27,168 nt of DNA, taken from positions 26,228-53,395 of the forward strand of contig DIWP01000021.1 of assembly GCA_002423545.1 (NCBI GenBank). Direction: 5' to 3'. Made by a program: the position numbers and the translations under genes. This document shows, piece after piece, positions 15,953 to 22,982 of this stretch (its first letter is position 1; every line of letters begins with the position of its first letter). A model generated the notes under the pieces. That model ran no database searches and had not been told where the DNA came from. It saw only the letters and a list, made by a program, of their open reading frames with translations. The DNA is from Thermoleophilia bacterium UBA6103. Lineage in GTDB: Bacteria > Actinomycetota > Thermoleophilia > UBA2241.

Positions 15953-17117
15953 CACCCTGGTCGCCGAGTTCGAGCAGCTCGCCGAGGAGTGCCGTATGTG
16001 CTACCAGTGCGGCCAGTGCACCTCGAGCTGCCCGAACGGACGCGACCTCTCCGGCGGCCCGCGGCGCCTGGTCCGCCTCGTGCTCGCCGGCGAGATCGAG
16101 GCGGTGCTCGCCTCCGACGACCTCTGGCGCTGCACCGGATGCGGCGCCTGCACCGATGCCTGCCGCATGGACATCGACGTGGCCGGCGTGCTGACGCGGC
16201 TGCGCTCCCTCGAGCGCGCGAACGGCGCCCTGCGCTGCCCGGAGCGCTCGGCGGCGCAGGTGGCCGCGCGCCGCCTTGACCGCCATCCGCGCATCGACAA
16301 CCTCGTCTTCGGCGCCACGATGGCGGCTCGCGGCCACGTGCCGCGCGATCTCGCCGGCGCCGCCGAGGCCGGCTTCAAGGCAGCCACGCAGGTGCTGCCC
16401 CGGCGCCGGGGAGCCGCTGCCGCGGCCGCCCGCAGGGCGGCCGACACCGCCGGCCCCGAGGCCGTCACCCTGCCCTTCTACGCCGGCTGCTCGCTGCCGC
16501 AGGACGGCGCCCTGCACGCACTCGTACACGAAGTCGCCGCGGGGTTCGGCGTCCTTCTCGACGAAGCGCCCGGCGCCGGATGCTGCGGCCATCCCAGCCG
16601 CGGCACGGTGCCGAGCTACTTCCGGCCCGCCGAGCTCGTCTTCACGGCCTGCCCGGCGTGCGACGCCAGCCTCGAGAAGGCCGGCGTCGCCACCACGCCC
16701 GTCTGGGACGCGCTGACCGGGCGGGCGCGACGTCGGGGCCTCGCCGTGCGCGCCGCCGCGCCCGCCTTTGTCCCGTACGTCGGCTGCCTCGTCGAGCGCG
16801 ACGCGGCGCTCGCGTCGCTGGCCGCTGCCGCCGAGCTCGCGGGGGCCCAGATTCGGCTCGACTTCCCGACCCTGCACAGCGCCTGCTGCGGCGCCCTCGG
16901 CGGCATGTACCGCGGGGCGACCAGGGGCAGCGCCCGCCTGCTGCGCTTCGCTGCCGGGCAGGGCGCGCCCGTCGTCACCCCCTGCGTGCTTTGCCGCGAC
17001 AACCTGCGTTCGGCGGCGCGGCAGCTCAAGCTTCGCGTCCCCGTCTACTTCTGGCCCGAGTTCTTCACGGCGCACTGCGACGCTTCCGGAGGCTGCGACC
17101 GATGCCCGACGACATGA
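15936..17117 (+). CDS. hdrB: HdrC-HdrB fusion protein
   Basis: 393 aa from the GTG at 15936. The N-terminal HdrC-like part has two [4Fe-4S] motifs: C22/25/28/32 (CYQCGQCTSSCP) and C66/69/72/76 (CTGCGACTDACR, where the usual Pro after the last Cys is Arg). An Arg/Ala-rich linker of roughly 100 residues follows. The C-terminal HdrB part has two complete CCG motifs: a first with GCS, AGCCGHP and CPAC, and a second with VGC, SACCGAL and CVLC. Both non-cubane clusters should therefore form, in contrast to the free HdrB at 8151-9146. Role by family: terminal reduction of a disulfide or similar substrate, fed by HdrA. It most naturally pairs with the HdrA-MvhD fusion just upstream. Confidence 0.9.
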   Translation: MPACADTLVAEFEQLAEECRMCYQCGQCTSSCPNGRDLSGGPRRLVRLVLAGEIEAVLASDDLWRCTGCGACTDACRMDIDVAGVLTRLRSLERANGALRCPERSAAQVAARRLDRHPRIDNLVFGATMAARGHVPRDLAGAAEAGFKAATQVLPRRRGAAAAAARRAADTAGPEAVTLPFYAGCSLPQDGALHALVHEVAAGFGVLLDEAPGAGCCGHPSRGTVPSYFRPAELVFTACPACDASLEKAGVATTPVWDALTGRARRRGLAVRAAAPAFVPYVGCLVERDAALASLAAAAELAGAQIRLDFPTLHSACCGALGGMYRGATRGSARLLRFAAGQGAPVVTPCVLCRDNLRSAARQLKLRVPVYFWPEFFTAHCDASGGCDRCPTT

Positions 17118-17857
17118 CGATGAAGGCCGGAGAGAGGACGCCCGTCCCGGCTACGCCGCAGACCGGCGAGACGGCGCCGCGACCGGCCGTCACGACACCC
17201 CGCGGCCCACACACGCTCATCGCCGAGAACAGCTTCACCTCGGCGCCCAGGCGCGACCCCGAGATCGTGCGGCGCATCCTCGAGGACCCCCGCATGCACG
17301 ACCACAGGGACGGCTTCCAGAGTTGCATCCAGTGCGGCATCTGCACCTCAGGATGCCCGGCGGCGCGCTTCACCGAGTACTCGCCGCGGGAGACCGCGCG
17401 CCGCGCCCTCGAGGGCGACGAGAGCCTGCTCACCGACGACGCGATCTGGTACTGCTTCTCCTGCTACACCTGCCAGAGCCGCTGCCCGCGCGGCAATTCG
17501 GTGGCGGTCATCAACCAGATCGTGCGCAGCCTGCAGGTCGAGATCGGCAGCGGCCGGCGCCACGTCGAGATGTTCGCCCAGTGGTGCGCCGCCTTCTACG
17601 ACAAGGGGATGGGAGGCAACCCGCACCTCATGTTCCCCGGCGTGTCCGAGGCCTGGGGCGAGCAGTGGCTGGAGTCCATGGACCGCCTCCTCGAGGTGCG
17701 GGAGAAGCTCGGCCTCGGCGACCTCTACCCGCCGCGGAATGTGGTCGCCGAGGTCCAGACGATCATGGAAGAGACGGGCTTCAAGGAGCGACTGGCCGCC
17801 GTACGCGGCGATGGGCCATCCGCGCACGGGGGCGACTCGATTCTCGCCTCCCGGTGA
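17102..17857 (+). CDS. hdrC: HdrC-like 2x[4Fe-4S] subunit
   Basis: 251 aa from the ATG at 17102, with GGAGG nine bases upstream and a 16-base overlap with the previous gene; in-frame ATGs at 17114 and 17120 are alternatives. The first ~45 residues are Pro/Thr-rich and probably disordered. Two clusters follow: C75/78/81/85 (CIQCGICTSGCP) and C118/121/124/128 (CFSCYTCQSRCP). The C-terminal part (about 140-235) is helical with no further Cys clusters, as in HdrC. It is the last gene of the operon. It may partner the free HdrB and the HdrA-GltD protein, since the other HdrB already has its HdrC fused (inference). Confidence 0.88.
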   Translation: MPDDMTMKAGERTPVPATPQTGETAPRPAVTTPRGPHTLIAENSFTSAPRRDPEIVRRILEDPRMHDHRDGFQSCIQCGICTSGCPAARFTEYSPRETARRALEGDESLLTDDAIWYCFSCYTCQSRCPRGNSVAVINQIVRSLQVEIGSGRRHVEMFAQWCAAFYDKGMGGNPHLMFPGVSEAWGEQWLESMDRLLEVREKLGLGDLYPPRNVVAEVQTIMEETGFKERLAAVRGDGPSAHGGDSILASR

Positions 17858-18280
17858 GGTATGGTTCATCCGTAAGCCACGATCGGCGTTGAGGCGTTCG
17901 CGCCGGTCGATCGTGGAGCGCCGTGTGGCGTGGCGCGTCAGAAGTGACCGCGCGACCGTTGCGACGCCGGTGGGTGCCGCTTCCGGCGTGGAGACCCTTG
18001 CAGCTCCTGCGATCGGTCGTCAGCGATCGTGGGAGCCGGACGATCAGGCCGACGACTAGCGTCGCGCGGCCGAACGGTCTCCAGGCGCCCGGCGCCGAGC
18101 CGCGCTCCCGCCGGGCACAGCCGGGTCGAGGATGGAGTCGGAGGCCCCGGAGGAACGGCCGCCGACGCGGCCGACCGCCTGCGGGCGGAGACCTTGCGCG
18201 GTCGCGGTCGCGGGGTCACGGTCGCATCGCGGCGCGGTGCCCGGCTTCAGACGTGGCACCGCTGATCAAGGAGCAGACCA
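17858..18280. other. Non-coding stretch after the Hdr operon with a 9-bp inverted repeat
   Basis: 423 bases without a credible gene: the open frames here are Arg-rich, lack plausible domains, and have no proper ribosome sites. It holds the inverted repeat at 17877-17916 and a further copy of its arm at 18024-18032. The promoter for the following regulator must lie here, but no convincing -35/-10 pair was seen. TATGGTTC near 17861 also occurs in the other control region at 5537-5544. Confidence 0.5.
17877..17916. repeat. Inverted repeat (possible terminator stem or operator) after hdrC
   Basis: CCACGATCG (17877-17885) pairs perfectly with CGATCGTGG (17908-17916) across a 22-base spacer that has weaker internal GGCG/CGCC pairing. 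No T-run follows on either strand, so an intrinsic terminator is not shown. CGATCGTGG recurs at 18024-18032. Confidence 0.5.
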
Positions 18281-19276
18281 GTGAGCAGACGAGTCCTGAT
18301 CATCGATGACGAACCCGAGATCCGCCGCAACCTGACGGTCGGCCTCGTCCAGGAGGGATTCACCTGCACCGCCTGCCCGGACGGGATCTCGGCCATCCAC
18401 GAGCTCCACGCCTCGCGTGAGAAGGGCATCGGGTACGACTACCTCGTCACCGACATCTTCATGCCCGACATCGACGGGCTGAAGATACTCAAGGTCATCA
18501 AGAGCGAGTTCCCGGAGCTGCCGGTCCTCGTGATCACCGGCTTCGGCAACGAGGAGCTCGAGCAGACCGCCCTCTCCGAGCACAACACCGGCTTTCTCGA
18601 CAAGCCGTTCGAGATCCCGCAGCTGGTGGAGGCCCTCGAGCAGCTGACGCCTGCCGGTACTACCGGCGAGAAGCCGGCCAGCGAGGCGGAGGGATCCGGC
18701 GGCGCCATCAGGGAATCGCTGAGCTCGTACATCACCCTGCGGGTCACCGACCCCACCAGGGACATGGCCGCCTTCCGCGCCCTCCACGGCATGGACGGCA
18801 TCGCCTCCTGCGACGCCGTCAACGGCGACGTCGACATCGTCCTGCTGGCCCAGGCCTCGTCCGCGGAAGAGCTGGAGAAGGTGTACGACAACGTGAGGGC
18901 CGTCGAAGGCGTGGAGATCGTCTCTCTTTCGGCCGTCGAGCGCCCAAAGCTCGAGAGAGACGTCGAGCAGTTCATCAACGTCTATAAGAAGGCGGTCAAG
19001 GAGAGCGTCCAGGACAACCTGCCGAGGATGCGCGGCACCAAGAGCTACGTGATCGTGGACATCGACAAAGACGCCATGCAGCAGGTCTTCACGACGCTGT
19101 TCTTCCTGGACGAGATCCTGTTCTGTGACGTCGTCGACGATGGCACCAAGCTCCTGGGGATCATCTCCGAGAGCGGAGCCTTCGGCAAGACTCCGCGGAT
19201 CATCGAGAAGCTCTCCAACATAGACGGGGTGCTCAGGGTCAAGGATGCCCGCATCATCAACCTGCTCGACGCATAA
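18281..19276 (+). CDS. Response regulator with tandem Lrp/AsnC-type effector-binding domains, no HTH
   Basis: 331 aa from a GTG with AAGGAG seven bases upstream. Residues 1-125 are a receiver domain (D9/D10, phospho-acceptor D58 in VTDIFMPDIDG, K at FLDKPF). After an acidic/Gly linker, residues ~143-220 have the beta-alpha-beta-beta-alpha-beta rhythm of the Lrp/AsnC ligand-binding (RAM) domain: SYITLRV, GMDGIASCDAVNGDVDIVL, VEGVEIVS. A more diverged second copy seems to fill ~245-331 (SYVIVDI, DEILFCDVVDDG, KLLGIIS, IDGVLRVKDARI). No helix-turn-helix is seen, so output is probably protein-protein contact or ligand sensing rather than DNA binding (inference). It lies 47 bases before hydC on the same strand, so it is probably co-transcribed with the hydrogenase. 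Domain names rest on pattern recognition only. Confidence 0.85.
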   Translation: MSRRVLIIDDEPEIRRNLTVGLVQEGFTCTACPDGISAIHELHASREKGIGYDYLVTDIFMPDIDGLKILKVIKSEFPELPVLVITGFGNEELEQTALSEHNTGFLDKPFEIPQLVEALEQLTPAGTTGEKPASEAEGSGGAIRESLSSYITLRVTDPTRDMAAFRALHGMDGIASCDAVNGDVDIVLLAQASSAEELEKVYDNVRAVEGVEIVSLSAVERPKLERDVEQFINVYKKAVKESVQDNLPRMRGTKSYVIVDIDKDAMQQVFTTLFFLDEILFCDVVDDGTKLLGIISESGAFGKTPRIIEKLSNIDGVLRVKDARIINLLDA

Positions 19277-19311
19277 GGCTGTCGCCCAGTCACTCTGGTG
19301 ACGTGCTGTTC

Positions 19312-19315
19312 GGAG
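19312..19315 (+). promoter_or_regulatory. Ribosome binding site deciding the hydC start
   Basis: GGAG sits eight bases before the GTG at 19324. The earlier GTG at 19303 has no such site, so the shorter form is preferred. Confidence 0.5.
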
Positions 19316-19323
19316 TACGACCG

Positions 19324-19824
19324 GTGAACACACAGGAAGTCGATTTCACATATCGCCTCTGGCGCCACGATGGAGCGCCGGGCGAGCTCATACCACTCCT
19401 GCAGTCGGCGCAGGAGCACTTCGGGTACATCCCCCGTCGGGCCATCACGTATATCTCCGGGGTGACCAACACGCCGGAATCGACGATCTACGGCGTCATC
19501 ACCTTCTACAGCCAGTTTCGGCTTCAGCCCATGGGCAAGCACCGGATCCGGCTGTGCTGCGGGACTGCCTGCCATGTGGCCGGTGCGCAGACGCTCCTCG
19601 ACGCCCTCCGCGACGAGCTGGGCGTCGAGGAGAACGGGACGACGGAAGACGGCGTGTTCACGCTCTTCACCGTGGCGTGCCTCGGCTGCTGCTCGCTGGC
19701 GCCGGCGATGATGATCAACGACGAGACGTACGGCAGCCTGACGCCGGCCGCAGCCCGGAAGATCATCCGCACGATACGACGCGAAGAGAACAAGAAGGCC
19801 GAGAAAGAGAAGAGCGTCGCCTAG
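19324..19824 (+). CDS. hydC: HydC/NuoE-like [2Fe-2S] subunit of the bifurcating [FeFe]-hydrogenase
   Basis: 166 aa from the GTG at 19324; an in-frame GTG at 19303 would add seven residues. The thioredoxin-like [2Fe-2S] fold has C78 and C83 (CCGTAC) and C119 and C123 (CLGCC), the normal spacing. The N-terminal half (LLQSAQEHFGYIP, ESTIYGVITFYSQFRL) is typical of NuoE/HydC. The C-terminus is a Lys/Glu-rich tail. Family role: third subunit of trimeric HydABC, passing electrons next to the FMN subunit. It is a paralogue of the NuoE-like gene at 4235-4885 but lacks that gene's N-terminal repeat. A 112-base gap with no visible signal separates it from hydB. Confidence 0.92.
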   Translation: MNTQEVDFTYRLWRHDGAPGELIPLLQSAQEHFGYIPRRAITYISGVTNTPESTIYGVITFYSQFRLQPMGKHRIRLCCGTACHVAGAQTLLDALRDELGVEENGTTEDGVFTLFTVACLGCCSLAPAMMINDETYGSLTPAAARKIIRTIRREENKKAEKEKSVA

Positions 19825-19936
19825 CGACGCTCCCGAGCGCGGTGGTCGCTTCGTCCCGGGCGTACGGCCCAAGGGCGCGAGGACCTCGGACAGCGACCCG
19901 ACGCGACTCGAAGGCAGACCCGGATCAGGGAAGTCG

Positions 19937-22900
19937 ATGGCGAAGATACTGGTCGGAATGAGTACGTGCGGTCTCTCCGCAGGCGCGCGCGATACATACC
20001 GGGAGCTCGAGCAGTTGGTGCAGCAGGACCCCGCCCACGAGCTCAGCTTCACCGGGTGCATCGGCATGTGCTACCGGGAGCCCCTCGTCGAGATCAGAGA
20101 GAACGGCAGACGCACGATCTACGGAGAGGTCGACCCCGCCAGGGCCAGAGAGATCGTCGACGGACACCTGCGCGACGGCAGCGCCATCGAGGAGTACATC
20201 GTCTACCAGGAAGACCCGTCCGGGCAGAGCGCCGGCCCGGAGGCTCCCTTCCTGGGACGGCAGGACCGCATAGTCCTGCGCAACTGCGGCCTCATCAATC
20301 CGGAGTCGCTGGACGAGTACATACAGCGGGGCGGCTACGAGGCCACCCGCAAGGCTCTTACGGCCATGACTGCCGGGCAGATACTCGACGAGGTCAAGGC
20401 CTCCGGCCTTCGCGGCCGCGGCGGGGCGGGGTTCCCGACCGGCCTCAAGTGGTCGTTCGCCGCCGGTCACCAGGCAGACCAGAAGTACGTGGTCTGCAAC
20501 GCCGACGAGGGCGATCCCGGAGCATTCATGGACCGCTCGGTGCTCGAGGGCGATCCTCACGCCGTCATCGAGGGGATGCTCATCTGCGGCAAGGCGATCG
20601 GCGCCACGTTCGGCTACATCTACTGTCGGGCCGAGTACCCGCTGGCCATCAGGCGGCTGCAGATCGGCATCGACGCGGCCCGCGAGAGAGGGCTTCTCGG
20701 CGCGGACATCATGGGCTCCGGCTTCGACTTCGACCTCAAGATCAAGCAGGGAGCCGGCGCCTTTGTCTGCGGGGAGGAGACGGCGCTCTTCGCCTCCATA
20801 GAGGGGCAGCGAGGCATGCCTCGCATCAGGCCGCCCTTCCCGGCGGAGCAGGGCGTCTGGGGCAAGCCCACCAACAACAACAACGTCGAGACCTACGCCA
20901 ACATCCCCTGGATCATCGTCAACGGCGCCGCCGAGTTCCGCACGTTCGGCACCGAGAAGTCGCCGGGCACCAAGGTCTTCGCCCTCGCCGGCGCCGTAAA
21001 GAACACCGGGCTCGTCGAGGTCCCCATCGGCACCAAGCTCGGCGAGATCATCTATGACGTAGGCGGTGGCATCCCCGGAGGAAAGGCGTTCAAGGCCGCC
21101 CAGATCGGCGGCCCCTCCGGCGGCTGCATCCCCCGCCAGCACCTCGAAGTCCCAGTGGACTACGAGTCCCTCCAGGAGCTCGGCGCCATCATGGGCTCCG
21201 GTGGCCTCGTCGTCATGGACGAGGACTCCTGCATGGTCGACGTCGCCCGTTTCTTCCTCGAGTTCGTGCAAGAGGAGTCCTGCGGCAAGTGCACACCCTG
21301 CCGCGTCGGCACCAAGCGCATGCTCGAAATCGTCACGCGCATCTGCGAGGGAAAGGGACAGATGTCCGACCTCGATGCCCTGGAGAAGCTGGGCGAGACC
21401 ATCCGCCAGACCGCACTCTGCGGCCTCGGCCAGAGCGCTCCGAACCCCGTGCTCTCCACGATTCGCCACTTCCGCGAGGAGTACGTCGCTCACATCCAGG
21501 ACAAGCGCTGCCCCGCGGGCGTCTGTGCGGACCTGGTGCGCAGCCCCTGCCAGAATGCTTGTCCCGCGGGCGTCAACGTACCCGGGTACGTGTCCCTCGT
21601 CGCCGAAGGCCGCATGGACGAGGCCCTGCGCCTTCACCGGGAGAACAACCCCTTCGCCGCCGTGTGCGCGCGCGTCTGCTTCCACCCTTGCGAGTCCAAG
21701 TGCCGCAGGGGTTCGTTGGACGAAGCCGTGTCCATCCGCGGCATCAAGCGGTTCATGGCCGACGCCGAGGTCGGTGTGCAACTGCCTTCCACCCGTATCG
21801 ACGCAGCCAATGCGCTCCGCAAGGTCGCCATCGTGGGCGCCGGACCCGCGGGACTCTCCTGCGCGTACTTCCTCGCGCGTCTGGGCTACCGCCCTGTCGT
21901 CTTCGAAGCCGCCCCGCGGGCGGGAGGGCTCCTGCTTCAGGGCATTCCCTCCTACCGACTGCCCCGGGAGGTCATCGACGCCGAGGTTGCCATGATCGAG
22001 CGGCTCGGCGTCACCATCAAGACCGGGCAGCGGCTCGGTCGTGACATCTCCCTCTCCGGGCTCCGGGAGGCTGGATACGAGAGCGTGTTCCTCGGCATTG
22101 GGGCCCCCCACGGCAGCCGCCTCGCCTTGCCCGGCGAGGAAGCGCAGGGCGTCGTCGATGCGATGCAGTTCCTGCGCGACTACAACCTCGGTCACGATTG
22201 CCACCTAGGAAAGGACGTCGTGATCGTCGGCGGAGGCAACTCGGCGATCGATGCCGCCCGCACGGCAATCCGCCTGGGCGCGTCCACCGTCACCGTGGTG
22301 TACCGCCGTACGCGCGATCAGATGCCCGCCTACGCCCACGAGGTCGAGGAAGCCGAGCGGGAGGGCGTTCGCATTCGGTTCCTGCTGGGACCGACGGAGG
22401 TGGTCGTCAAGGACGGGGGAGTCGTTGGACTGCGGTGCGTCCCGATGGTGCTGCAGGGGTTCGATCGGTCGGGCCGCCGCCGCGCCGTCCCGAGTCAACA
22501 GGCCCCGGTGGTGATGCCCACGGACATGCTGATCACCGCCATTGGGCAGCAACTCGATGTCTCTGCGTTCGCTGCCGACGCTGTTCCCTCGACCAACCGC
22601 GATGGCTTCCTCCGGGTGGACCCGCGTACGGGGCAGACGGAGATCCCGTGGCTGTACGCAGGGGGAGACGCGGCCACGGGGCCTGCGTCCGTGGTCGAAG
22701 CCGTCCGAGGGGGAGAGCGCGCCGCGGTGGCCATCGACCGGATGCTCAGCGGGGAGGCGCACGCCTTCTGGCGAGAGCACCGCAAGGTGAACACGTTCTT
22801 CGACCCGGATGCGGACCCCTCGACCGCCCCGCGGGCGCACCTGCGCCTGCTGGGTGTGGAGAAACGCCGCGGCCGCTTCGACGAAGTCGAGCTGTCGTGG

Positions 22901-22969
22901 ACCGAGCCGGAGGCCCTGCGCGAAGCGGGCCGGTGCCTGCGGTGTGACTACCGCGAGACTTGCGAATGA
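19937..22969 (+). CDS. hydB: HydB-like FMN/NAD(H) subunit fused to GltD-type NAD(P)H module
   Basis: 1010 aa from the ATG at 19937 (GGGAAG upstream). Order: thioredoxin-like [2Fe-2S] domain (C11, C41, C45); NuoF core with GLRGRGGAGFPTGLKW, CNADEGDPGAF and CGEETAL; SLBB region; ESCGKCTPCR cluster (~447-453); then from ~535 (SPCQNACPAGVNVPGY) a GltD module with FAD motif VAIVGAGPAGLSCA (~630), second motif VIVGGGNSAIDAA and terminal CLRC. In classical HydB the C-terminus is a 2x[4Fe-4S] ferredoxin; here it is replaced. Family knowledge: HydB carries the FMN where electrons from H2 are split between NAD(P) and ferredoxin. Inference: the GltD part gives the complex a second pyridine-nucleotide site, as in NADP-linked bifurcating enzymes. 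Arg codons AGA/AGG occur eight times before about 21,710 and not at all after it, so the two halves may have different histories. Confidence 0.93.
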   Translation: MAKILVGMSTCGLSAGARDTYRELEQLVQQDPAHELSFTGCIGMCYREPLVEIRENGRRTIYGEVDPARAREIVDGHLRDGSAIEEYIVYQEDPSGQSAGPEAPFLGRQDRIVLRNCGLINPESLDEYIQRGGYEATRKALTAMTAGQILDEVKASGLRGRGGAGFPTGLKWSFAAGHQADQKYVVCNADEGDPGAFMDRSVLEGDPHAVIEGMLICGKAIGATFGYIYCRAEYPLAIRRLQIGIDAARERGLLGADIMGSGFDFDLKIKQGAGAFVCGEETALFASIEGQRGMPRIRPPFPAEQGVWGKPTNNNNVETYANIPWIIVNGAAEFRTFGTEKSPGTKVFALAGAVKNTGLVEVPIGTKLGEIIYDVGGGIPGGKAFKAAQIGGPSGGCIPRQHLEVPVDYESLQELGAIMGSGGLVVMDEDSCMVDVARFFLEFVQEESCGKCTPCRVGTKRMLEIVTRICEGKGQMSDLDALEKLGETIRQTALCGLGQSAPNPVLSTIRHFREEYVAHIQDKRCPAGVCADLVRSPCQNACPAGVNVPGYVSLVAEGRMDEALRLHRENNPFAAVCARVCFHPCESKCRRGSLDEAVSIRGIKRFMADAEVGVQLPSTRIDAANALRKVAIVGAGPAGLSCAYFLARLGYRPVVFEAAPRAGGLLLQGIPSYRLPREVIDAEVAMIERLGVTIKTGQRLGRDISLSGLREAGYESVFLGIGAPHGSRLALPGEEAQGVVDAMQFLRDYNLGHDCHLGKDVVIVGGGNSAIDAARTAIRLGASTVTVVYRRTRDQMPAYAHEVEEAEREGVRIRFLLGPTEVVVKDGGVVGLRCVPMVLQGFDRSGRRRAVPSQQAPVVMPTDMLITAIGQQLDVSAFAADAVPSTNRDGFLRVDPRTGQTEIPWLYAGGDAATGPASVVEAVRGGERAAVAIDRMLSGEAHAFWREHRKVNTFFDPDADPSTAPRAHLRLLGVEKRRGRFDEVELSWTEPEALREAGRCLRCDYRETCE

Positions 22970-22982
22970 GGAGAATCACGTC

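Noticed and set aside
13358..15955. Long minus-strand open frame (865 codons) opposite the HdrA-MvhD fusion
   Set aside because: Antisense shadow created by high GC at third positions; composition is unlike a real protein and the sense frame has full HdrA/MvhD motifs.
17858..18280. tRNA or small structured RNA in the gap
   Set aside because: I looked for a T-loop type GTTCGA run with flanking arms and a discriminator end and found none; only the 9-bp inverted repeat is supported.
17923..18309. Arg-rich open frame in the gap before the RAM-type regulator
   Set aside because: Low-complexity Arg/Gly/Pro translation, no ribosome site, and it runs into the start of a well-supported gene.
19925..22204. 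Long minus-strand open frame (759 codons) opposite hydB
   Set aside because: Shadow of the hydB-GltD gene; no recognisable domain and no ribosome site.
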